This document shows, piece after piece, positions 10,935-22,700 of a stretch of 64,000 nt of DNA; positions within the stretch are counted from its first letter, which is position 1; every line of letters begins with the position of its first letter. Location: positions 20,285,126 to 20,349,125 of the forward strand of contig ML677334.1 in assembly GCA_007922305.1 (NCBI GenBank), given 5' to 3'. The translations under genes were made by a program, and so were the position numbers. Source of the stretch: Dermatemys mawii (taxonomy: Eukaryota > Chordata > Testudines > Dermatemydidae). Below the pieces are notes generated by a model. It searched no databases. It was not told where the DNA came from and saw only the letters and a program-made list of their open reading frames with translations.

Positions 10935-13326
10935 TCCACTTCAGAATTTCTGTCTCTTGGCCTTGCCTCCTCAGCCAACTTCTCTGCTATTTTATTTCCA
11001 ACTCTCGAAATCAGGGCTCTCTGTGGCTCTTCCCTCCATGTTCCATCCCCAAACATGTTCATGGCAAGGCTTGTGTTCTCTCTTTCTCTCTGTTCCTTTC
11101 ATTTCCCATTGATTGCTATATTTTTATTTATACAAAATCTTGAGCTACATAAATGTACTTATTTATGTACCTCTACAAATTTTAAAAGCATGTACATGCA
11201 TGCAGCCTTCTATGTCTTTTTGTTGCCAAAAATTGATTCTGGAATAGTACGTTCTTACAATTTTAGCGTTTCACTCTGTGAAAGGTATTGTAGGCACAGA
11301 CATACATACTGTAAACACCACAGAACTTTTTTGCAGTTAAAGGTGAAATTATGTTTATTATGGTAACCCATTTTGTTGGGACATTACAGACCTGAATTGT
11401 TGTCCTTTTTGTCACTCTGTGATTGTGAGTTGTAGTTTGTAACTATATAAAATATATGCACAGTACGTACAGTCTTCATCCTAATAAGGTTTCTTTTGCC
11501 AAAGTTAAGCAATTGGCACATTCTGTTCCTTTCTATCAATAGGACTACTTTGAATTTACACAGAGGTAATTGAGAGCCAAATATGGCCCAGTAAATGGAA
11601 ATCCAGTTGATCACATACCATAAAAATGTTTGTTGTATAATCTACAAAATACTTCCCATTCCTGTATGGTGTGTTTAAAATTGGTACTTCTAAAATAAAT
11701 AAAATTGAAAGATGGGTCATTTTAGAGTGATCCACATTCAATCAGCTTGACCATCCCAAAAGCTAAAATTGTACATGTAGCCCAAGCATTGTAGGCTTCA
11801 TAGGACTGAAGAAATACTGAACAAAACAATTGTCTGTCATGTCTACGTCACTTCATCCAGCTGATGCTGACCATCCTGGTGAGTACATTGCATTCCACTG
11901 TTCTATTGGTCTGTTACTTCGACTGCCTGGCTTTGGGACTATGGCCAACCTTAGTAAAGTTCTGGTATCTTCTTTCTGCCATGAGGCAGAAGAACCCACT
12001 GAACCATCAGGAGTGGTCAGGAGCAGTCAGGTAGGAGTTGCGTTATACCCAGGGTTCTCTGAGGGAGAATACAGAAGATTTCTCAGACGTGTACTTTTTG
12101 CATACAACTTGCCATAGAGGAGTGGTGAGCAGTTAGTGCAAAGTCAAACTTAAAATCTAGATAGACTCCAACTAACTAGGATTTTTCCACCCGGGGACAG
12201 CTTCTTCTCCAAGAATATTTCTTTACATATCATATATATAAACACTGTGTATATCTGTGGATACATTTATAAATATATATATGTGTGTGCTTATATATAT
12301 AAATATATATATGTATAATACACACAAAAGTAAAGTATACATTACCCAAGATAAGCTGTGTTTGCCAATGCTTTAATCTCAGTGGGAGACTGTTTTTACT
12401 GGAGTCAAACTCTTGAGCACCAGCTGAGGATAGGAAACTAGATTCTGGCGTGCAGGGTGTGGGAGGAATCTCTTTGTCTGCTCCCCCTTTTTTTTTTTTT
12501 CCAAATACATACACAAATAAAATTCACATGTGGCCTTGAATGATGTCATGTGTGCAGCTGACTCCAAAAGAAGCCATTCTTGAGAGTGTGTAGTCTCTTT
12601 GGAGCGTCTGTCGTATAGAACAGCAAGCTATGCAAAGTCATGCTGCAAAGTAACTTGCCATGTTTCAGAATGTTTTTGTTCCCTCATGCAAGGAGTTAAA
12701 AAACAAAAAATAAAGCAACAACTTACAAATAAATGTTGATGCAATTAAAAGCCTTGTGCTTTGCCTATCTGTACAGTATTTTTTTTTTCTGCTTTTAGTA
12801 CATCTAATCTTCACTTAGATCCCCATGATCCTGCAGCACCTAGATTCCTGTTTCTTTGGTTTGAATTGGAGTCTCTTTCTGAGTTCTTGTAGATTCTCCA
12901 CCCGCTGATACTGTCTGTCTGTAGCTTCAGTGTTCCTTCCCACTGCACTGTACATATCTGTCACGTTCAAAATCCAAGGAGGGAGGGAAGTTATGGAAAA
13001 GATCCTCAGCCGGCATCCACCTTATAGCTTTCCTAATGAAAAGGGTTTGGAAAGGTGATGTTTCCACTGATTGCTAAAATGAAATATTATGGAGGCAAAA
13101 CTAGCTGAACCATCAATGCAGCGGGTGCAAAGTGGATTAATGAAAAAGTGGCAGCTCCTCCAGGGTCCAAGTAAAACAGGGAAACCTGTGTTTGGAAAAT
13201 AGCCACAAAATCTTGTAGGATCTGCTATGGCCAGAATATTCTTTATGAAATATCATATAAGCTGTGTTCACGCTGACTAGGGAAATGGTGAATCTGAATC
13301 TGCTTTTATACCAATGAAAGGGCCAC
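10935..13326. other. Mostly unique AT-rich DNA, no gene seen
   Basis: No recognisable gene. A 95-codon frame at 11830-12117 lies in slightly GC-richer DNA but shows no family motif. An AT-rich simple tract is listed separately. Confidence 0.4.
12226..12320. repeat. Impure TA/TATG simple-sequence tract
   Basis: Runs of 'atatatata' alternate with 'tgtgtgtg' and 'ataaatatat' over about 95 bp. It is a degenerate microsatellite and, on either strand, could form AT-rich cruciform DNA. Confidence 0.75.
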
Positions 13327-13637
13327 TGAGGCCTGGGCTACACTGAGGGGCTGGGGTGGGGGGTTCGACCTAAGATATGCAACTTCAGCTACGCAAATAG
13401 CATAGCTGAAGTCAGCATATCTTAGATTGACTTACCTGGCTGTCCTCATGGCAGCAAATCGATGGCTGATGCTCCTGCGTCAACACCGCTTCCTCCTCTT
13501 GTGGAGGTGGAGTTCCGGAGTCAATGAGGAATGCGTTCAGGGATCAGTTTCTTGCGTCTAGACAAGACGCGATAAATCGATCCCTGATACATGGAACACT
13601 ACCCGCCAATCCGGCGGGTAGTATAGACATACCCTGA
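13327..13637. mobile_element. Hairpin-rich TIR element, copy 1
   Basis: The body is 13330-13634 with TGA on both sides (13327-13329 and 13635-13637), a possible 3-bp target duplication. The ends are imperfect inverted repeats (GGCCTGGGCTACACT at left; GGGTATGTCTATACT at right, reverse-complemented). Two strong hairpins lie inside: 13371-13393 with 13400-13424, and a 10-bp stem 13598-13607 with 13613-13622. A second copy with the same hairpins in the opposite orientation is at 37958-38230. There is no coding capacity. A 3-bp duplication would suit PIF/Harbinger, but the evidence is thin. Confidence 0.75.
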
Positions 13638-13742
13638 GAGTTGGATCAGGTCATAGATCAGGAATAACTCCACTGATGTCAGTGTACTTACACCAGTGTA
13701 AATCTAGTGTAAGTGAAATTAGAATCAGGTCCAGCATGAGTG
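13638..13742. repeat. Old palindromic amniote repeat
   Basis: The sequence 'ttacaccagtgtaaatctag' and flanking 'gatcaggaataactccactg' and 'agaatcaggtcc' belong to a widespread, very old palindromic repeat type. A related diverged copy lies at about 47560-47630. Class unknown. Confidence 0.5.
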
Positions 13743-14244
13743 CCTTCCTAACAAAAATTGTTTTCACAAACATGGAAGGTGCTAACACAGTATCCCTGGA
13801 CACCATAGATAGGACCAGAAAAATTGGCTTCTCTAAATCAATCATAAATTGTTGATTTGAAATTGCATGCTGATGATGATTTATTATAATTTTTTATTTA
13901 ATACTGGCCAGGGATAAGTACTGACCAGACTCAAATATTAATTGTCCTTATCCTATAGGTCTTGTGATATAAAAGACAGATGCACAGAACATAAGACACA
14001 TTGAAAGATCTAGAGAAGGTACTCAATTCAAAAGTAAACTGTTCCCTTTTTTGTGTAAAATGACACTTTATGTGGATAAATTCTCTTTGGCCAGTGGATA
14101 AACTTCAGAATAGATTTTAATAATCCAATGTAATAATATATTCTAATTATTTTTACGTATATAATCAATATTTAAGGAGAGAAAATGCCTTGGAATGGGG
14201 CTAGCTGTCAGGAGTATTGAATGTTGTTGTAGTTGTCTTGGTCC
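13743..14244. other. Unique-looking DNA
   Basis: AT-rich sequence with no supported gene or repeat. Confidence 0.4.
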
Positions 14245-15472
14245 CGTGATTTTAGACACACAAGGTGTGGGAGGTAATATTTTTTATTGAACCAACTTCT
14301 ATTGGTGAGAGACCCAAGCTTTTGAGCTCACACAGAGCTTTTCAGAGTGTCACAGCTAAGTACAAGATGGAACAGTTTGTTTAACAAAAGAAATTAACAG
14401 GTATTTCACCAGACCATTCAAGGTGGCCCATTAGCACCCTTCCAGTCAAAGGAAGAGAAGGAAAGGGGGGAAGGCAGCTGAAGAGAGGGAGTTGTTAGTG
14501 GGCTATAGATTGTTGTAGTAAATAAAGCTGTGTGTCTGTCATAGAGGTCTCAGGAGTCATGGATTCCATGACCTCCAGGACTTCTGCAGTAGTAGCAGTT
14601 TGGGTGTGTGGGAGGGGGCTCAGGGCTGGGATGGGGATTGGGGTGCAGGTCAGTCCTTACCTCAGTGTAGGGAGCTCCCCAGCTCCCCACAGCATGTCCT
14701 TGCAGCTCCTAGGTGGAGGGACCAGAGGACTCCGCGTGCTGCCCTCAGGCCCCTCCCCCACAGCTCCCATTGGCTACGGTTCCCAATCAATGGCAACTGC
14801 AGAGCTGGCACTTGTGGTGGGAGAAGCACGCAGAGAATCCCTGCCCATCCCTTCCTCAAGGAGCTGCAGGAACACGCAGAGCCAGGTAGGGAGATTGCCA
14901 GCCCTCTCCCCACAGCGCCAACGGGGGTCCCAGACCACATGACACCCACCTCCCCCGTCCCCAGCACCAGCAGGGACCTGAGTCACCCCTCCCCCAGCAC
15001 CCACAGCATTCCCTGCCTCCCCACCCCCAGCACCATCAGGGATGTGGTATAACCCCCCATTCCACCCAGCACTCATGATGCCCCCAGACCCCACCCCCAC
15101 CCTCAGAGAACCCATGCCCCTGCCCCCAAGTTTTAGTCAGGGGTATATAGTAAAATCATGGACAGGTCACGGGCCATGAATTTTTGTTTACTGCCCGTGA
15201 CCTGTCCATGACTTTTGCTAAAAGTACCATGATTAAAATGTAGCCTTAATAATAAGCCATAGATCCAGTGTCTCTTGATATTTAGTGTCTAGCAAAGTTA
15301 TGAATTTAAGCTCCCAGGCTTGTCTTCTGAAAACATTTTGCGGGTTTTCTTAAACTAAAGGATGAGGACTCAGAGGTCAGAAAACTCTGTGTAGCTAGAT
15401 AGCTTGTCTCTTTCACCAATAGAAGATATTGCCAACAAAAGATATTTCCTCATCTACCTTGTGTCAGGTGTA
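14245..15472 (-). mobile_element. Second Penelope-like element, split by a foldback insertion
   Basis: The left end (about 14262-14345, with 'ttattgaaccaacttctatt' and 'caagcttttgagctcacaca') recurs at the right end (about 15385-15470) as its reverse complement. The copy therefore has inverted terminal arms, like the first Penelope-like element. Minus-strand remnants of the C-terminal coding tail lie at about 15246-15370, giving for example WELKFITLLDTKY. The segment 14536-15245 is foreign: skipping it brings 'gattgttgtagtaa' next to 'taagccatagatccagtgtc', the order expected for this family. No reverse transcriptase remains. Confidence 0.7.
14536..15245. mobile_element. Foldback (TIR/hairpin) non-autonomous element nested in a Penelope-like copy
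   Basis: The insert begins near 'gctgtgtgtctgtcatagag' and ends near 'aaaatgtagcctta', so the outermost bases (TAAAGCT and, reverse-complemented, TAAGGCT) form a short inverted repeat. Close to the right end is a perfect 19-bp stem (15156-15174 with 15193-15211) with an 18-nt loop. The interior is unusually GC-rich and pyrimidine-rich. It produces long chance frames on both strands, none with protein-like features. Superfamily is not assigned. Confidence 0.65.
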
Positions 15473-16601
15473 TGGAAAGGAGACCCCTGAGAACTCGCCT
15501 CATGTCCTCACAAACAACAAAAAAGTTCCCCACATGGATTGTTGTTTCCCTCCCCACTTATTAGATTTCAGTCGAATGACAAGCCTTCACTGATTTTCAT
15601 TTATTTAAAATGAATTAAAAACCCACTGGAAACCATAGGTCCCTGAGGTCCCTACAGTTTGCAGTGAGCAAACAGGATAAGTTTGAATTGTGCTTCCCTC
15701 CCTCCCCCCATCTCTTCTAACGTAATATTTTAAATTGATGCAAGTGGAATTAGACCGCTCCTCCACAAGCAGCCAGTTTTATTTTTCAACCTGGAGTTGA
15801 GTTTAAAAATCAAAATGAAGCTTTGAGGACCTCAGTTAGTGTCCGCTGAAGTCAGTGCAGTCCTTCCATTGCCTTCATTGGCCATTGACTCAGGCCCTGA
15901 TTGAATGGATATTTTTATATTTGAGCATGGTTTGCTTGCTGAAGAACAGATTTAACCCTAACCTGTTTCACTGTACCTATGATGAGAGTGTAGGAAGTTT
16001 GCCAGGTGGAGGAGGAGGTGGGCTAAGAAAGGCTCTATAAGACACAATCCCTTTGTATTCCTCTCTCAGGAGAACGAGCATGTCTGGTGCTTGTGCCTGT
16101 TAAAACTTGGCCAGAAGCCAATTCCAGGTTAATCCTCCTGATGGTCACACCCAGATGTGTCAGATGTTTCTATCTATGGGACAGAAAGAGCCAGCTGGCT
16201 CTATCTTTTGTATCATTCTTAACTTTGCCTGCATCCTGCATAGGAATGTTCCCCATTCAGAACCAAGAAATATGTCTTTTTCGCCATTAGCTAGTTTGTG
16301 GTCGAATAGTTGGCTTTATAACTCCTTTGTGACTAGGTAAGGCTTTATGTTGGGGGAAGATTTGCAGAAGAAATTATATTGTCATAAAATTCATCTATTA
16401 GCTGAAACATAAGTAGTTCTGTATATTTCCACTGCACTTTCCAAACAAAGATAAGACATGTTCCTTCCCCAAGAAACTTGCAATTGCATAGAACAGAATC
16501 CGCCAGATTATGAAGGCTGTCCATCCGAGCTACTGCTTTCCATCTATGACTTATTTATGAAGAAGTACACTGTCAGGCATGTTGAGGTGAGCACAGGCAG
16601 A
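15473..16601. other. Unique-looking DNA with one old repeat fragment
   Basis: No gene. An L2/MIR-like fragment lies at 16430-16495 (listed separately). The stretch about 15700-15830 is non-repetitive and moderately complex, but I cannot show that it is functional. Confidence 0.4.
16430..16495. mobile_element. L2/MIR-like old repeat fragment
   Basis: The blocks 'gcactttccaaacaaagata', 'agacatgttccttccccaag' and 'cttgcaattgcatag' parallel those at 5450-5515, which places it in the same old repeat family. Confidence 0.5.
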
Positions 16602-17036
16602 CAATAGACCATGGGTGGCCAACCTTTGGCTCCGGAGCCACATGTGGCTCTTCAGAAGTTAACATGCAGCTCCTTGTATAGGCACCAACTTCAGGGCTGG
16701 AGCTACAAGCGCCAACTTTCCAGTGGCCAGGGGATGCTCAACCCCAGGCTTAGCCACAGGCCCTGCCCCTACTCCACCCCTTCCCTGAGCCTGCCATGCC
16801 CTCGCTCCTCTCCTTCCCCCCAGAACCTCCTGTATGCCATGAAACAGCTGATTGGGAAGTGAGGGGAGGGAGGAGGAGGTGCTGATTGGCGGGGCTGCTG
16901 GTGGGTGGGAGGTGCTGGGAGCGGGTGGGCGGGGAGCTGAGGGGGGCGGGGGGACTGCTGATGTGTTACTGTGGCTCTTTACATTGGTAAATTCTGGATC
17001 GTTCCCAGGCTCAGGTTGGCCACCCCTGCAATAGAC
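16602..17036. mobile_element. Non-autonomous hAT element with perfect 8-bp TSD (GGCCAACCT type)
   Basis: The body is 16610-17028 (419 bp), flanked by exact CAATAGAC at 16602-16609 and 17029-17036. Its ends read CATGGGTGGCCAACCT and, reverse-complemented, CAGGGGTGGCCAACCT. Inside, the left half is pyrimidine-rich and the right half purine-rich, with a GAAACAGCTG block at 16841-16850 at the switch. Near 16678-16720 there are 'ataggcaccaactt'-like blocks that resemble the ends of the other hAT family in this window, hinting at a composite origin. No coding capacity. Confidence 0.9.
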
Positions 17037-17044
17037 CATCACAT

Positions 17045-17265
17045 AGTTTGTAATGATCAGATTTCCAAAGGTGTTTAGGCATGTAAAGATGCAGAGAGAT
17101 GCCTAGTGGAATTTTTCAAAAGTGCCTTAAGAAATAAGACCTTTAACTCATATTAAAATTAATGGGAGTTAGGCACCTACCCTGCTTAGGAGCTTTTGAA
17201 AATCTCACTAGGCTCCTACCTGCATTGCTACCTGCATACATCCTTTTCAAAATTAGGTCCTAAAC
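17045..17265. repeat. Old imperfect palindromic repeat
   Basis: Blocks such as 'tttcaaaagtgcctta', 'gggagttaggcacctaccct', 'taggagcttttgaaaatc' and 'ttttcaaaattaggtcct' are mutually complementary in part, so the segment can fold back on itself. This matches a widespread old amniote palindromic repeat. Class unknown. Confidence 0.5.
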
Positions 17266-18700
17266 AGCTATGTCTGGATGGTGAAGACAAGATTCCCAGC
17301 AAGGGCAAAGAGTTACTTTTGAATGTTACATGTTCACAGTCATAGGTATGTGCTATTGTTAATCAGGTCTGCTGAAGTAATTTAATAAAAGCTTCCACGG
17401 TCAGATTAAGATGGTATTTTAATCTTTTAAAAAAAAACAGAAAGTGAATAGGTTTTGTGAGGAGCTGAAGAGAGTCATTTGAAAGTTTAAGCAGGACTTA
17501 ATTTATGCAGAGGGCCAAAACAATGCTTGTGATCAGAGATGAATTTCATAAAATACACATATAATTGTATCCTATTAGTAAGATGATCTTAATGCCACAG
17601 TGTTACTTAGCTGATGTTCTGTTCCTGTATCTGATTCAGAGGATTGAAGAGATATTAATGATTTGGTGAATTTGCTGGACATGCAGACTTACACAATTCA
17701 TATGTTCACAAGCTGCTTAGCCTTTCATATGTTTTGGGAAGAATCAAATTAACACTTCCTGGTTTATGAAGAATTTTTTATATAGCCATATATTTAGAAT
17801 TTGAGATATTACTAAGACTTAAGATGTAAGATATGTAGAAGTTTCCAAGCAGCTGAGCTTGGAAAACAAAAATTGACAACCCAAACGTGATAAACTATAG
17901 GACAATTAAGATGAGCCATTATTCCCCCATCTCCACCCTCCAAGAATGATAGAATGTGAATTAAGAAGCGCAAAGCTCTTAGGCACTTAAGATTAAAGTT
18001 AAAAACATGGTAATGATACCTTGATGACTAAATGATGTCTGCCAAACTTCCTCAGGGACTTAAATAATATGAGGGTAATATATCATTAGAAGTGTTGAAC
18101 ACTGTGTCTGACATGTTTAAATTTATGTATCACATTCCTATGAAATAATATGTACAAAGTTATTAGCTTTGGAAACATATTGGAGATGTGTGCAGAACCA
18201 CAGCATAGGTGATAGGTTGAACTGGTGGCATCTAATTAAGGTGTTCAAGAATAATTATTAGTGGATTTAAAAGCTAAAAGAGGTTATAACATAGTATTGT
18301 TTAGATTTTGTTTCTTTTAAGTTTCTTTTTATAACATAGTAAAAGTGTGAAGTGAGTTGATAGTACAATTAAGTGCTTAGCACTAAAATGCATACATATT
18401 ACTAAAATTGGTTGCTAATATAATAATTCATCATTAGCTTCAGTTATTGAAGAAACAGAAAAGAATCAAAGTGAAGGCTGGTGATTTCTATACAATATGT
18501 CTAATAAAAAGAATACACTGACTACCTAGAGTAGTCAGCCTCAATTTATGGCTTTACAGCTGTATGCAGAAGTTTGGGACAATAAAAATAGCTCTAATGG
18601 AATCCTTGAGTTTGTATGGAGTTGCTGTAAGCAGTCAGGAATGGGGAACAGAGTTTATGTCAAGTGATGTCACAGACAGAACTATAAAATAATCTTCTTG
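17266..18700. other. Unique-looking AT-rich DNA
   Basis: No gene, RNA or clear repeat was seen. Confidence 0.4.
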
Positions 18701-19251
18701 CTATGTGTGAGGCCTGTACTGGAAGCAGTCCTAATCAACATATTCATAAATGATCTGGAAAAAGGGGTAAACAGGGAGATGGCAAAATTTGCAAATGAAA
18801 CAAAACTACTCAAGATTGTTAAGTCCCAAGCAGACTGCGAAGAGCTACAAAAGGATCTCACAAAACTGGATAACTGGGCAACAAAATGCCAGATGAAATT
18901 CAATGTTGATAAAGTTGATGCAAAGTAATGCACACTGGAAAACATAATCCCAGCTATACATGTAAACTGATGGGGTCTAAATTAACTATTACTACTCAAG
19001 AAAGAAACTTTGGAATCATTGTGGATAGTTCTCTGAAAATATCCACTCAGTGTGCAGCAGCAGTCAAAAAAGCAAATCGAATGTTGGGAATCATTAAGAA
19101 AGGGATAGATAATAAAACAGAAAATATCATATTGCCTCATTTAAATCCATGGTACGCCCACATCTTGAAGACTGCATGCAGATGTGGTGATCCTATCTCA
19201 AAAAAGATATTGGAATTGAAAAGATTTAGTAAAGGGCAACAAAATGATTAG
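18698..19251 (+). pseudogene. CR1 reverse transcriptase, C-terminal part, broken
   Basis: The first frame (18698-18928) begins in the palm domain: INIFINDLEKGVN, then KFANETKLLKIV. The catalytic F/YADD box is FANE, so both metal-binding aspartates are gone. The frame then breaks at about 18911, where 'gttgat' is repeated as if 5 bases were inserted by slippage. The thumb continues in the next frame (18928-19251) with GSKLTITTQERNFGIIVDSS and CAAAVKKANRMLGIIKKG. In the family this enzyme copies CR1 RNA at the nicked target. This copy cannot work: no N-terminus, a frameshift, and a mutated active site. Confidence 0.88.
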
Positions 19252-19793
19252 GTGTATGAAACAGCTTCTATATGAGGAATGATTAATAAGACTGGGACTT
19301 TTCAGCTTGGAAAAGAGACAACTAAGAGGGAATATGATAGAGGTCTATAAAATCATGATTGATGTGAAGAAAATAAATAAGGAAATGTTATTTACTCCCT
19401 CTCAGAAACAAGAAGTAGGGGTCACCAAATGAAATTAATAGGCAGCAAGTTTAAAACAAACTAAAGGAAGTATTTTTTCACACAGCGCACAGACAACCTG
19501 TGGAACTCTTTGCCAGAGAATGTGGTGAAGGCCAAGACTGTAACAGGGTTCAAAAAAGGACTAGATACATTTATCGAAGATAGGTCCATCAATGACTATT
19601 AGCCAGGATGGCCAGAGATGGTGTCCCTAGCCTCTGTTTGCTAAAAGCTGAGAATGGGCAATGGATCACTTGATGATTACCTGTTTTCTTCTTTCCCTCT
19701 GGGGCACTTGGCATTGGCCACTGTCAGAAGACAGGATACTGGGCTAGATGGACCTTTGGTCTGATGCAGTATGGCCATTCTTATGTTCTTATA
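18701..19793 (+). mobile_element. CR1 LINE, 5'-truncated copy with 3' end
   Basis: It starts inside the reverse transcriptase ('ggcctgtactggaagcagtc') and ends with the CR1 terminus 'tatggccattcttatgttct' at 19771-19790. The copy is about 1.1 kb, compared with about 4 kb or more for a full element. It belongs to the same subfamily as the minus-strand copy at 27832-29602, judging by the shared 3' end and ORF sequence. Confidence 0.93.
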
Positions 19794-22700
19794 TAATTTA
19801 TCAAAACATAACGTCCAAAGTGTTACAAGATGCAGGTAGAATAGAGAAAGAGATTGCTGTATGGAGTTTGATCAGTGATTCCTATACAGGTTGAAATGGA
19901 AAAAACCTATGGAGTATGGGAGGAGAAAAGATGAAGATATGGAAGGAGAAAAGCAGAAGTTCCAGTGGTACAATATAAAGCCCTGCTCTTATTCGACTTA
20001 ATTATGCTTTTGCCATTAACTTCAATGGGAGCAGAACTGTGCCCTTAAGAATTAATTGGAGCATAATCTTCTGGTTCTCAGGCAAATTTCATTGCCTCAC
20101 CATTGATATTAAGGGGATTTTCACTTGAGTAAAGACTGTAAGACTTGACAATTATAGTTTAAATATCTTCTTCTGATCTTTTATAATTATGCACTGATTC
20201 CCTGTCCCATCCACACATTGCTCTTCTGCATATCATGGTCTGTGTACCGGTGTTGGCAATAAAAAGATCACCTGAAATATGCAAAAAGGCACTTTCATCT
20301 AGGTGTGGTTTGATGCCTGCATACTTCAGGATAGATATTTGGCAGGATTCCCCCCTTCTTGAACCAGACAAGTCATAACACCAACTTTGAACAGTTTATA
20401 AAAATATTAAGCAAGAAAGATGCAGCTTGTGCGAATCTACAAAATCTGGATGGCTTCACAGTATGGCACAGACCTCAAAGACGTATACACATCTTCTTTT
20501 GTTGATTGGAAAAGACGTTCCAGAGCTTCATGTGTTAAAAGGTGGAAACTTTGTTTCAATATCTAAAATATGGAACTACTGCCACTTCAGAAAAATCAGT
20601 AAACACATTTCTTCCTTTAAGGGTGGCAGTAAAGCCAGGCATGGCAAGTAGAAACATAAATGGAGATAATGATTTTCTGTACATTTTCACAATCTTTTTT
20701 TAAAAAAGACAGATTCTAAGATAATATAAGATATATGACATAAATAAATAACATATTCTGATGCTGAAAGACTAACTGTACCTTATACAATGGAACAATT
20801 ATTCATGAAAAAGCTCAACCTTGAGATGGTATTACTTACATGATGTTCACAAGGACAATGACTTTTAGGGTTATCTACAGCATAAGTTAAAGCTGTCCAG
20901 AGATAATTTTGTGGCTGAATCCTGTTCACCTTCCTCACACAAGAAGTTCATTGTAGTCAAACGGACTACTCACGTGAGCAACCAGATTTGGTCCTTCTTT
21001 ATAAGTGAAACCTCTAGTGCCATATTTGTGAATCACTGTGGTGGTCTTGTTTACATTTTTCTCCATTTATGTATCCAAAAATCTAGGTGTCCTACCATGA
21101 TACCATATCAGTTAAATTGAGAGAGCCATGTCCCATCATTTTTCTCATTTATCAAGATGAAAATCAGTTACACAATGATTATAGGAATCCATCAGCAAGA
21201 CCATTAGCAAGCAGCAAAGTTATTCCAGTCTCTAGTTGCCATAAGTGACACACAGTAACCTCTTTAGATGTGGAATTATTAGATGAGTGCATATATTTTT
21301 ACATATAAGATGAGACATTCAGGAATGCTCAGCATTATCCTAATTGTCTCCTTCCCTTGAAGGTACTGGGAGCATTATAATTAACTTCAATAGGAGCAGA
21401 ATTATGGAAACATGGGTTGCTTTTGAAATTCCGGTTAATACAATATATCTTCTGATTTACAGGTACCACAACAACAGTTAACTTTAAGACTCAAGAACAT
21501 TGTATGGATTTGAAATATACACTGTGGGATTTCCGTTAATGTTAAAAATATTATTTTGTTATCTAGCATGGTGCAGAATTCTGTTTCTGCATGTTTCATG
21601 ACTAAAGAGAAATTGTGCAATCATTTTCTTCCAACTAGCTCTCTCACGTTTCAGTGAAAATTAAATTGGTGTCCTATTTTGATGCCATGTGTGAGAGAGT
21701 AGAATAGAATGGAATTTGTTGATGAAGAATGTGGGAAAGATTGCAGTATATGTGATGTGCATGATACTCAATGAAAGCTACGCACTGTAGCACTAGAAGC
21801 AGTATAGCATAGCCTAACTGACATGCTGCAAATGAAAAACAAATATGTGCTATGCTTTTTACTTTACTCTTGTGCTAGCTACATACCACTAAATATTATA
21901 ATCCCATCACTTTTCTTCATGACAGTAATAATGATCTGGTGGAACATCCAGGTGAGAAGTTACCTGATCTTTGGACAATTTGTGGTATCTGATATTTTTA
22001 CAAAATATCCTGGATAATCCATTGGTAAATTATTTTTGGATTAATTCTTGTGGCAGATTTTTGTTATTCCTAACTCTATGAAGAGATAAGCCGTATACTT
22101 TCAGGTAAGGTGTTTGGGGATCTTTTCTCTGTCTCAAAGCCAAAACCAGGTATCCCCAGTGAATAAAACATGATTAAATGTAGCCATGAATAAATATAAT
22201 TTCTGGATGTTTCAGAAGCTCAGATTTTCAAAACTCTGCCATGGTTCCATTTATGCACTGGGAAAACATCTTTCTTTATACAAGGAAGAATCTGGTGAAT
22301 CTCATGCAGAACTGAACACACTGGGGGTAAAATTCACCAATGTACACAGGAGCAGCACAAGGCCTGCTGACTACTTAAATCTTACTGAAGCTCTCAGAAT
22401 TGATAAGAAGGCCTGGGGCTGATCCTCTACATACTGGGTGACTTTCACTCCCAGACAGTGGCATTTTCTCTTCCTCAGTTCTAATAAAAGGGTACAAATC
22501 TACTGTCAGCACCAAATATACTTTGACTTTCCTACACCCAATGCAATGTGTGAAATTAAATCCTAATTGAAACTAATTATCAGTTTGACAGGTATTTACA
22601 TACCAACTGTGATTTGTCCGTTGTGCAACATCAAAAAACAATACAGTCCATTGTCACTCTTCTCCCGCTCCCCCCATAAGACCAATTGATTGTTCTAAGG

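Noticed and set aside
11830..12117. 95-codon frame that reads somewhat like a real exon
   Set aside because: No family motif, no convincing splice sites in context, no neighbouring exons.
12226..12320. AT-rich tract as a replication origin or scaffold attachment site
   Set aside because: A degenerate microsatellite alone is not evidence for either role.
14600..15052. 150-codon and overlapping 136-codon frames
   Set aside because: They lie in the GC-rich inside of the foldback element, with comparable frames open on the opposite strand and no protein-like features.
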